Assembly (NCBI GenBank): GCA_028279585.1
Contig: JANQNL010000198.1
Coordinates: 1-33,371, forward strand
Reading direction: 5' to 3'
DNA from: Thermoplasmatota archaeon
GTDB lineage: Archaea; Thermoplasmatota; Penumbrarchaeia; JANQNL01
DNA length: 33,371 nt
The first letter of the stretch is position 1, and each line of letters starts with the position of its first letter. The notes under the pieces are model-generated. The model worked only from the letters and a program-made list of their open reading frames with translations. It was not told the origin of the DNA and searched no databases. The translations under genes were made by a program, and so were the position numbers. Of the stretch, positions 27,787 through 33,371 are shown piece after piece.

Positions 27787-27809
27787 TAACAGATAGGTTC
27801 TTTCTTCAA
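27771..27809. terminator. Hairpin at the end of the structured-element array
   Basis: TTGAAGAAAG (27771-27780) pairs perfectly over 10 bp with CTTTCTTCAA (27800-27809). It lies 4 nt after the stop of the convergent GTPase gene and after copy 3, so it could end transcripts from both sides. The left arm is the conserved 3' motif of copies 2 and 3. Confidence 0.5.
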
Positions 27810-27812
27810 CAC

Positions 27813-28811
27813 TCAATTCTTCCAATTAACAGCACCAGAATCCATGACCTCGTCCTTCTTGCCCTTCTTCAGAAGTAGGTCACGGTGCTGTTCAGCGAGC
27901 AGTTCCTTCAAGCTCTCCAGCTCTTTGTCCCTCTCATCAAGTCCTCGCTCGAACTGTTTGAGGGAACGGAAGTAGAAAGTAAGCAGTGCAAGTAGAGCAA
28001 AGTCCAAGCTTTCTGGGTCCTGCTCCTTCTTGAGCTTCATGTAAGCTCTCTTGATGGCCATCTTCAGCTGCTTCAGGTCTCTACCCTCAAGTTGCTTCAG
28101 AGAATCGTTGAGCTGTCCCTCGAAGGCCTCCTTCATCTCCGGTGTAATGCCAAGCTCCTCATCGGTCGCAGACCATATGTCCAGAGGTGGAGCCTCTTCC
28201 TCTGGCTCCTCAACTATCTCTGCAGCAACGATGTCCCCACCGATGCCCGAAAGGGATAGATGATCGATGAACTGAAGGTCTGCACCCAGGTATGTGTGTG
28301 CAACCTTGGTCCCAAGTGTCTCGAAGAGCTCCAGAACGTTGGTCCCTTCCTTTGCGGACGTGATGAGCTGCTCTAGGTTCAGGACCTCGGACACATCCTG
28401 CAGTTCCGCCTCGCCAAAGATCTTGTTGTCCACATCGCTTTTGTTGCACACAAGGACCTGGGGGACGTCCCCGGAGATCTCCTGCACGCGCTTGGACCAG
28501 TACTGGACGTTCTTCAAGCTCCTCAAAGAGCTGAAGTCACAGATAACACATGCTCCACGAACTCCTTTGAAGAATGACTCCTGTAGTAGAGCGAACTCCT
28601 TTTTGCCTAGGATGTCCCAGACCATCAGGATGACCTCGACCTCTGTGCCATCCGGCTTTTTAAAAAGGAGATGAATGTCAGAAGAGGTGGCTCCCAGGGA
28701 TGGGTAGTAGATCTGATTGAAATTGCCTGTAAGATATCTATGAATGAGCGATGTCTTACCGACCATCTCGTTGCCTACGAGACATACCTTGAACTTGACC
28801 GCTTCCCGCAT
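27813..28811 (-). CDS. Ras/Rab-like small GTPase with a C-terminal helical extension
   Basis: The first 170 or so residues form a small GTPase: P-loop GNEMVGKTS (13-21), DILG for the DxxG switch (66-69), NKSD (123-126) and TSAKEG (151-156). All nucleotide contacts are present, although switch II lacks the glutamine usually placed after DxxG (here K), which suggests slow intrinsic hydrolysis. Residues 175-332 form an extra region: an acidic linker near 198-211, then a helical, coiled-coil-like segment. There is no lipid-attachment cysteine at the end. Archaeal Ras-like proteins of this kind are poorly characterised. GGTGG just before ATG 28811 supports the start, and a minus-strand GATTAAATACG near 28853-28863 may be its TATA box. 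Confidence 0.88.
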   Translation of the reverse strand: MREAVKFKVCLVGNEMVGKTSLIHRYLTGNFNQIYYPSLGATSSDIHLLFKKPDGTEVEVILMVWDILGKKEFALLQESFFKGVRGACVICDFSSLRSLKNVQYWSKRVQEISGDVPQVLVCNKSDVDNKIFGEAELQDVSEVLNLEQLITSAKEGTNVLELFETLGTKVAHTYLGADLQFIDHLSLSGIGGDIVAAEIVEEPEEEAPPLDIWSATDEELGITPEMKEAFEGQLNDSLKQLEGRDLKQLKMAIKRAYMKLKKEQDPESLDFALLALLTFYFRSLKQFERGLDERDKELESLKELLAEQHRDLLLKKGKKDEVMDSGAVNWKN

Positions 28812-28887
28812 GGTCCACCCTAATAAGTCGTGTTCTATCGACAGCTTCCAGCGTATTTAATCTTTTACGTTAATAAAGAAAACTTGA

Positions 28888-28939
28888 GGGACCCAGAGAG
28901 TAGCTCGCTGGGCCCCTTTTCGGAAGTAGTATTACTTCC
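28888..28939 (-). terminator. Double hairpin at the end of acs
   Basis: On the minus strand, GGAAGTA/TACTTCC (28922-28928 and 28933-28939, overlapping the stop) is followed by a GC-rich stem, CTGGG-C-CCC (28908-28916) with GGG-A-CCCAG (28888-28896), and then a T-rich run. This is a good intrinsic-terminator layout for acs. Confidence 0.65.
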
Positions 28940-30875
28940 TGCCTGCGACGAGGGTCTCCACGATGGAAGGATCTGCCAGGGTGGATATGTCGCCGAGCTT
29001 GTCGACCTCGTTCTCGGCGATCTTTCGGAGGATCCTCCTCATGATCTTGCCGGAGCGGGTCTTTGGAAGACCAGCTGTGAACTGGATCTTGTCCGGGGAG
29101 GCGATAGGACCAAGGATCTGCCTGACAATTCCAACAAGCTCCTTGTCAAGTCCCTCGTTGATCTCTTCGCCGGTCTTGAGGGTCACATAGGCATAGATGC
29201 CCTGGCCCTTGATGTCGTGTGGGTATCCAACGACAGCGGCCTCTGCGACCTTTGGATGCTTACCAAGAGCACCCTCGACCTCGGCTGTACCGATCCTGTG
29301 GCCGGAGACGTTCATGACGTCATCGACCCTGCCGGTGATCCAGTAATATCCATCATCGTCCCTGCGACATCCATCGCCGGTGTAGAAGTATCCTGGATAA
29401 ATGCTGAAGTAGGTCTTCTTGAACCTCTCGTGGTCGCCATAGACGGTCCTCATGAGACCTGGCCAGGCGGTCTTGATAGCGAGGTTGCCCTGAATTCCGT
29501 TGCCGGACATCTCGTTGCCCTGGTCGTCCATAAGGACAGGCTCGATACCGAAGAACGGAAGTGTTGCAGAGCCAGGCTTGAGTGGGGTTGCGCCAGGCAG
29601 AGGTGTGATGAGGATACCACCGGTCTCTGTCTGCCACCAGGTGTCGACGATCGGGCAGTTGCCGCCACCGACGAGCTTGTAATACCAGTTCCACTCTGGA
29701 GCCTTGATAGGCTCGCCAACGGTTCCAAGGGTCCGGAGGGAGGACAGGTCATACTTCTTGACCCAGTCGTCGCCTTCCTTCATGAGCGCCCTGAGAGCTG
29801 TTGGGGCTGTGTAGAAGATGTTGACCTTGTGCTTCTCGCAGATGGCCCAGAACCTGCCCCAGTCTGGGTAGTTCGGGACACCCTCGTACATCATGGTCAA
29901 GGACCTGTTGGCCAGAGGGCCATAGATGATGTAGGAGTGGCCAGTGATCCAGCCGATATCTGCTGTGCACCAGTATATGTCACCCTCGTGGTAATCGAAG
30001 ATGTACCTGTGGGTGGTGGAGGTGTAGACAAGGTATCCGCCAGTGGTGTGCAGGACACCCTTTGGCTTACCAGTGGAGCCGGAGGTGTAGAGGATGAAGA
30101 GTGGGTCCTCTGCGTCCATCTCCTCAGGTGGGCACTCTGGAGAGGCGTTGGCCATCTCCTCATGCCACCAGAACTCGTTGTCCGCCATGGTGACATCGAC
30201 ACCGGTGCGCTTCACAACAGCAACGGACTCGATGGATGGGCAGGACTTCAGAGCCACATCGCAGGTGGTCTTCATTGGCAGAGGCTTTGCACCCCTGACG
30301 CCACCATCCTGGGTGATGAGCATCTTACACTCGGAGTCGTTTATCCTATCTGAAAGGGAATCAGCGGAGAACCCACCGAACACGATGGAGTGTATGGCGC
30401 CGATCCTTGCGCAGGCCATCATGGCGAAGGCAAGTTCAGGGACCATCTGCAGATAGATGCAGATCCTGTCGCCCTTCTTGATGCCCTTTGCCTTGAGGAC
30501 GTTTGCGAACTTGGAGACCTCTGCAAGGACCTCCTTGAAGGTGAACGTCTTGTCCTCTGTAGGCTCGTTGCCCTCCCAGATGATCGCTATCTCATCGCCA
30601 TGACCGCTCTCGACGTGCCTGTCGAGACAGTTGTATGTGACGTTGAGCTTTGCGCCCTGGAACCACTTGATCTTTCCCTCAACAAAGTCATAATCCATGA
30701 CCTTATCCCACTTTTTGAACCATGAGATCTTCTCAGCCATCTCGGACCAGAAAGCTTCAGGGTTCTGTATCGACTTGTCATACATTTCCTTATAAGCTTC
30801 CATACTACCTACGTAGGCCCTTGAACTTGTGGCCTCGGATGGTTTGAAGACTGGTATTGTCTCTTCTTCTGACAT
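28932..30875 (-). CDS. acs: Acetyl-CoA synthetase (AMP-forming)
   Basis: Acs activates acetate with ATP and CoA. The 647-residue protein matches family length. It has [12 protein letters not shown] (263-274) for [11 protein letters not shown] for the adenylate, [20 protein letters not shown], and the catalytic K610 in RSGKIMRR, the lysine that is acetylated for control in many organisms. I chose ATG 30875 because GTGGAGG lies eight nt upstream; the open frame runs to 31007 but that part is a leader containing a hairpin. It is likely used for acetate assimilation, as many archaea use the ADP-forming enzyme for acetate production. A long antisense open frame over this gene is an artefact of codon bias. 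Confidence 0.96.
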   Translation of the reverse strand: MSEEETIPVFKPSEATSSRAYVGSMEAYKEMYDKSIQNPEAFWSEMAEKISWFKKWDKVMDYDFVEGKIKWFQGAKLNVTYNCLDRHVESGHGDEIAIIWEGNEPTEDKTFTFKEVLAEVSKFANVLKAKGIKKGDRICIYLQMVPELAFAMMACARIGAIHSIVFGGFSADSLSDRINDSECKMLITQDGGVRGAKPLPMKTTCDVALKSCPSIESVAVVKRTGVDVTMADNEFWWHEEMANASPECPPEEMDAEDPLFILYTSGSTGKPKGVLHTTGGYLVYTSTTHRYIFDYHEGDIYWCTADIGWITGHSYIIYGPLANRSLTMMYEGVPNYPDWGRFWAICEKHKVNIFYTAPTALRALMKEGDDWVKKYDLSSLRTLGTVGEPIKAPEWNWYYKLVGGGNCPIVDTWWQTETGGILITPLPGATPLKPGSATLPFFGIEPVLMDDQGNEMSGNGIQGNLAIKTAWPGLMRTVYGDHERFKKTYFSIYPGYFYTGDGCRRDDDGYYWITGRVDDVMNVSGHRIGTAEVEGALGKHPKVAEAAVVGYPHDIKGQGIYAYVTLKTGEEINEGLDKELVGIVRQILGPIASPDKIQFTAGLPKTRSGKIMRRILRKIAENEVDKLGDISTLADPSIVETLVAGRK

Positions 30876-30905
30876 TTGAGTTTCCTCCACTTGCGGGCGA
30901 TGATA

Positions 30906-30955
30906 TACGAAAAAGAACGTGATGCCCGAAAGGGTTCCGTTCTCCCCATATCGTA
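30906..30955 (-). promoter_or_regulatory. Nested hairpin in the acs leader region
   Basis: TACGA (30906-30910) pairs with TCGTA (30951-30955), GAACG (30915-30919) with CGTTC (30938-30942), and CCC with GGG around a 4-nt loop (30925-30934). It ends 30 nt before the acs ATG. It may shape translation or mark a regulator site. TATA candidates are the minus-strand TTCGTATATCA at 30901-30911 and, further up, AGTATATTTAAC near 31015-31026. Confidence 0.4.
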
Positions 30956-31070
30956 AATGCTTGCTCCTATCCCCCGAAGTCTCTGGAGAAGCAGGGGGTG
31001 AACCCATTCTAGTTAAATATACTTTATTGAACAGTAGAACCCAGTACCATGAAAATGGTAGGTCTTGGCC

Positions 31071-31664
31071 CTATTCCGCACCAAGCCTCTGGACCTCGCG
31101 CTTGACCTTCTCCTCGAAGATCTGCCAGCGAAGTAATAGTTCTTCTTTCTTGACCAATGGATTGGAGCTGTAGCTTTCCATAAGATCGAGCTCATCGAAC
31201 AGCATGTAGTCGATGTCCTTTTGGGTCTGGGACAGGAAAAGAAGCTTCATCCGAGAGTTCTGGATCTCCTGTTTCAAAAGGATACGCATAAGGAAATCGT
31301 AGATGTCTGACTGGGTCTTCCGGGCAGATTCTATCCTCTCTGTGAGATGCTGTACAAGACCTTCGCTCTCATCCAGCTCCATCTCTTGTAGAGGGTCTGC
31401 AGGGGGGCCGCTGGTCACTAGGTCCATGAGCGATTGGTCCTGCGAAGGAGCTTCCTCTTTGAACACCAGACTTCGTAATGCATCGGAATCGCCAGTATCT
31501 AAAGACATCATCCGGACCTCACGGTCCAGCATGTCCAATCGTTGTTCCAAAGCATCGATACGTCTGTGAAGTTTCGCAAGCTCCTTAGCTAAAGAGCGTT
31601 GACGCTGGGGTTGTTGATCGGTTCCCTCTGCTGGGGCCACTTCATCCCCGTTCGAGGTTGTCAT
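31071..31664 (-). CDS. Coiled-coil protein co-transcribed with a zinc-ribbon membrane protein
   Basis: A 197-residue soluble protein that I do not recognise. After a disordered start comes a heptad-rich helix (about 23-52, LAKELAKLHRRIDALEQRLD and onward), an acidic linker, and a second helical half (about 100-195) ending in a charged helix. GAGGAG six nt before ATG 31664 supports that start over an upstream one that would overlap the preceding gene. It begins 10 nt after the stop of the membrane-protein gene, so the pair forms an operon and the products may interact at the cytoplasmic face. Confidence 0.78.
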   Translation of the reverse strand: MTTSNGDEVAPAEGTDQQPQRQRSLAKELAKLHRRIDALEQRLDMLDREVRMMSLDTGDSDALRSLVFKEEAPSQDQSLMDLVTSGPPADPLQEMELDESEGLVQHLTERIESARKTQSDIYDFLMRILLKQEIQNSRMKLLFLSQTQKDIDYMLFDELDLMESYSSNPLVKKEELLLRWQIFEEKVKREVQRLGAE

Positions 31665-31674
31665 GGATAGCTCC

Positions 31675-32799
31675 TCATGGCTGCTCGTTGGAGAACATTG
31701 ATTCAGCGGACTTGGCATCCTCTAGATCTATTGTCTTGGCGCTGTGGAGGGATACCTCGCCGCTTGGAGGTTCTTCCGGTGCAGGCTCAGCTGGCACTTC
31801 TCCAGGAGCTGCTGCGAAGTCCTGAGCACCACCCGGTGGTGGCGGTGGTGGTGCCCCGCCTGGAGGTGGTGGTGGTGGAGGCGCTCCTCCTGGTGGAGGT
31901 GGTGCACCCGGTGGTGGTGGAGCTCCTGGGGGCGGCGGAGGTGCCCCGCCTGGAGGCGGTGCTCCGCCTAGTGGGGCCTGACCTTCAGTATCTGCATAAA
32001 GGTCCTTGTCCTTGTCACCTTCCTGCTCCGCTTTCATCTTCTCCTGATACTGGCTTATAGTTATGTTACCATGTTTCAGGTCAGGATGGTCCTTGAAGTA
32101 TACCTCCAAGGATTTGTCCTTTTTACCAATGAAGCCGACCAGTGCCAGGATTATACCGACAAAGGCTACGATGACGCCAGGTATCCAGAGGACCCTGTGA
32201 ATGATAGGTAATGTGTTGATGACCTCGAGATATTCGTATCCATAGTCGGAGGAATACCTTACCTTGACCTCGAGGTCCTGTTGATGCTCCATGTTGGATT
32301 TGCATAGAACGACGATGTATTTGTTCGAGTGGTAGAGATCGTTGTAGTTCTGGAGATATGTTTCCTTCGTGAACACAGCGTTGTTCTCCATATCTGCTCG
32401 GGCCTTCCCACTGTGGTCCATGGCAAGTACGTACCACGCCTCACTTCCAGTCAGTGTATTGACCTTCCTGAAGTTCCCGCTTAGGATGAAGGTATCTCCA
32501 TTGTTCCATGTATGGAACCTACCACTGATCGTGTCCATGTTCTCCCTGACAGTTGGTGATTCCACAGTGATGAGGGGATACGGTAACAAGGCCGCAAGAA
32601 CACCCACAAGGATGATCGCTATCCCGATACCCATGAGCAGGGGGCTCCGTATCCGGGTAACTGCCTTCTTCTTTGGTCCCTTCTGCTTCTTATCATCTAT
32701 CGGTGTGACATCTGCATTTGGTGATCTGAGGTCGAGCTGGCAATTGTAACAGCGTTCCACTTCACCATAGTTCATCATGTTGCATCGAGGACATCTCAT
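31675..32799 (-). CDS. Zinc-ribbon, two-helix membrane protein with a Gly/Ala/Pro-rich tail
   Basis: The 374-residue protein opens with a zinc ribbon (C3, C6, C17, C20), then a basic linker and a membrane helix (about 54-73). An outer domain of about 130 residues follows, then a second helix (205-224), a short charged region with an SHOCT-like ISQYQEKM pattern (249-256), and a long tail of GGAPPPPPPGGAP-type repeats (about 278-330) ending acidic. AGGTGGT before ATG 32799 fixes the start three codons below an in-frame GTG. It shares its overall plan with the protein at 18471-19754. It may be a scaffold or sensor; there is no catalytic motif. It is the first gene of an operon with the coiled-coil protein. 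Confidence 0.82.
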   Translation of the reverse strand: MRCPRCNMMNYGEVERCYNCQLDLRSPNADVTPIDDKKQKGPKKKAVTRIRSPLLMGIGIAIILVGVLAALLPYPLITVESPTVRENMDTISGRFHTWNNGDTFILSGNFRKVNTLTGSEAWYVLAMDHSGKARADMENNAVFTKETYLQNYNDLYHSNKYIVVLCKSNMEHQQDLEVKVRYSSDYGYEYLEVINTLPIIHRVLWIPGVIVAFVGIILALVGFIGKKDKSLEVYFKDHPDLKHGNITISQYQEKMKAEQEGDKDKDLYADTEGQAPLGGAPPPGGAPPPPPGAPPPPGAPPPPGGAPPPPPPPGGAPPPPPPGGAQDFAAAPGEVPAEPAPEEPPSGEVSLHSAKTIDLEDAKSAESMFSNEQP

Positions 32800-32844
32800 G
32801 CGTACCACCTGGGAGAAAGGTCAATGGACCAGACGCAAGGAAAT

Positions 32845-32865
32845 CGGTTCTAGAAACTAGGACCG
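32845..32865 (-). repeat. Hairpin upstream of the zinc-ribbon membrane protein gene
   Basis: CGGTTCTAG (32845-32853), AAA, CTAGGACCG (32857-32865) is a 9-bp stem with one mismatch, 46 nt before the ATG. It could be a leader hairpin or an operator. Confidence 0.35.
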
Positions 32866-32975
32866 AACCTTACCTAAATATCAATCTTATTAATATACTT
32901 TTAACGGAACCTGGGACCCTGGCCTAATCCACAGGGGTGTGGTGTGCCCTCGATGCTCAATGCATGGTCGTGAAA

Positions 32976-32986
32976 ACTTTTAATAT
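32976..32986 (+). promoter_or_regulatory. TATA box of the tRNA-Ser gene
   Basis: ACTTTTAATAT lies about 50 nt before the tRNA, so a precursor with a leader of roughly 25 nt is expected, to be removed by RNase P. Confidence 0.55.
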
Positions 32987-33032
32987 GGAGATGGCTATGC
33001 CACCCTCCTGGCCGCCACGTTTTGTTCCATTT

Positions 33033-33115
33033 GCGGAGATGGCTCAGCCCGGTACGGCGGTGGCCTGCTAAGCCACTGGGGTTTCCCCACGGGGGTTCGA
33101 ATCCCCCTCTCCGCG
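33033..33115 (+). tRNA. tRNA-Ser (anticodon GCU)
   Basis: The acceptor GCGGAGA (33033-33039) pairs with TCTCCGC (33108-33114), followed by discriminator G. The D-arm, an anticodon stem GTGGC/GCCAC with loop CTGCTAA (anticodon GCT), a long variable arm (class II) with CTGGGG/CCCC pairing, and a T-arm GGGGGTTCGAATCCCCC are all present. The long variable arm and G discriminator are serine traits. CCA is not encoded in full (CCT follows), so it is added after transcription. There is no intron. Confidence 0.96.
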
Positions 33116-33116
33116 C

Positions 33117-33176
33117 CTTTTTATCTTGTGTGATTTAAGCAAGCATTAGCCAACGGAAATCACACAAGATAAAAAG
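33117..33176. repeat. Perfect 20-bp inverted repeat directly after tRNA-Ser
   Basis: CTTTTTATCTTGTGTGATTT (33117-33136) pairs without mismatch with 33157-33176 around a 20-nt loop. It begins 2 nt after the tRNA discriminator base. The T-run could end tRNA transcription, but the stem is far longer than needed. It could also be a mobile-element remnant at a tRNA end. Confidence 0.85.
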
Positions 33177-33353
33177 TCCGCGCGGCCTCGAATGATATCG
33201 ACGACCGGACGCGGCTGGATCGAGAGATTTCCGATACTGGGTCCATTGACGAAGGAAATATACTCGCGGTTAGCACTGTGGGGGATTCGGCATCTGTATT
33301 CCACACAACGTAAGGTTTTTATCCAATCATGATATTGCCAGCCTCCCCAGATT
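33177..33353. other. Intergenic stretch without a recognisable gene
   Basis: No coding frame stands out here. ATTTCC (33228-33233) and GGAAAT (33259-33264) form a weak inverted repeat, and GGAAATATACTC (33259-33270) matches a 12-nt stretch at 7804-7815. A TATA-like TTTTTATCC (33316-33324) precedes the probable tRNA at the edge. Confidence 0.4.
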
Positions 33354-33371
33354 GCGGGTGTGATGTAGCCT
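33354..33371 (+). tRNA. Probable tRNA 5' end, cut by the right edge
   Basis: GCGGGTG could be the 5' acceptor strand, then T8, G9, a D-stem start ATGT, A14 and G15 as in tRNAs (GTAGCC). A TATA-like element about 30-35 nt upstream supports it. Identity cannot be told because the anticodon is outside the window. Confidence 0.45.

Noticed and set aside
27485..27809. CRISPR array in the repeat-bearing region
   Set aside because: The repeated units are long, only three, unevenly spaced and diverged with paired stem changes; there are no identical short repeats with regular spacers.
28830..30353. 507-codon open frame on the plus strand over acs
   Set aside because: It lies antisense to a clear acetyl-CoA synthetase. 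The product has no recognisable motif and its composition follows the codon bias of acs, so it is a shadow.
31744..31971. Trp/Arg-rich plus-strand open frame
   Set aside because: It is the complement of the Gly/Ala/Pro repeats in the zinc-ribbon membrane protein.

Overview
This window looks like chromosomal DNA from a heterotrophic archaeon, most likely an uncultured member of the Thermoplasmatota. Archaeal markers are TiaS, archaeal-type KptA, archaeal triosephosphate isomerase, archaetidylserine synthase and decarboxylase, archaeal MptD, a Ras-like GTPase, TATA-box promoters, and a mix of leaderless and Shine-Dalgarno starts. Bacterial-type DNA gyrase, a class I GAPDH and a bacterial-type MetK sit among them, a mosaic that is common in Thermoplasmatota. 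The phylum assignment is inference from gene content only.

Layout. 1-1.5 kb (minus): partial tiaS and nadC. 1.6-3.3 kb (plus): a CheY-like receiver and an acyl-CoA dehydrogenase. 3.3-6.5 kb (plus): kptA with a long acidic tail, then archaetidylserine decarboxylase, archaetidylserine synthase and mptD. 6.6-9.3 kb (plus): a degenerate KaiC/RAD55-like protein and an MscS channel, separated by a large nested inverted repeat. 9.3-11.1 kb: divergent gap (minus) and tpiA (plus). 11.1-16.3 kb (minus): gyrB, gyrA and a small coiled-coil protein. 16.6-18.3 kb (plus): a Cas4-like nuclease interrupted by about eight transmembrane helices. 18.5-19.8 kb (minus): a two-helix membrane protein with a long disordered tail. 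19.9-22.5 kb (plus): hisS and a DadD/MtaD-type deaminase. 22.5-24.9 kb (minus): a disulfide oxidoreductase with a His-rich tail and an MTAP-family phosphorylase. 25-27.5 kb: a small unknown protein (plus), metK (minus) and a helical repeat protein (plus). 27.5-27.8 kb: three tandem copies of a two-hairpin element. 27.8-32.8 kb (minus): a Ras-like GTPase, acs, a coiled-coil protein and a zinc-ribbon membrane protein. 33.0-33.4 kb: tRNA-Ser(GCU), a 20-bp perfect hairpin and the 5' end of a probable second tRNA.

How genes work together. The decarboxylase and synthase make archaetidylethanolamine from CDP-archaeol and serine. gap and tpiA form a glycolysis/gluconeogenesis pair. acs and the acyl-CoA dehydrogenase feed acetyl-CoA metabolism. 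The deaminase, the phosphorylase (whose purine-pocket residues suggest 6-oxopurine specificity) and metK form a plausible SAM-recycling set through methylthioinosine. Several housekeeping proteins (KptA, GyrA, GyrB) carry acidic low-complexity tails or insertions.

Most notable: the membrane-embedded Cas4-like protein (16638-18290), the tandem structured-RNA candidates (27485-27809), and the nested inverted repeats at 7677-7835, 18295-18447 and 33117-33176. I saw no CRISPR array, insertion sequence or prophage.
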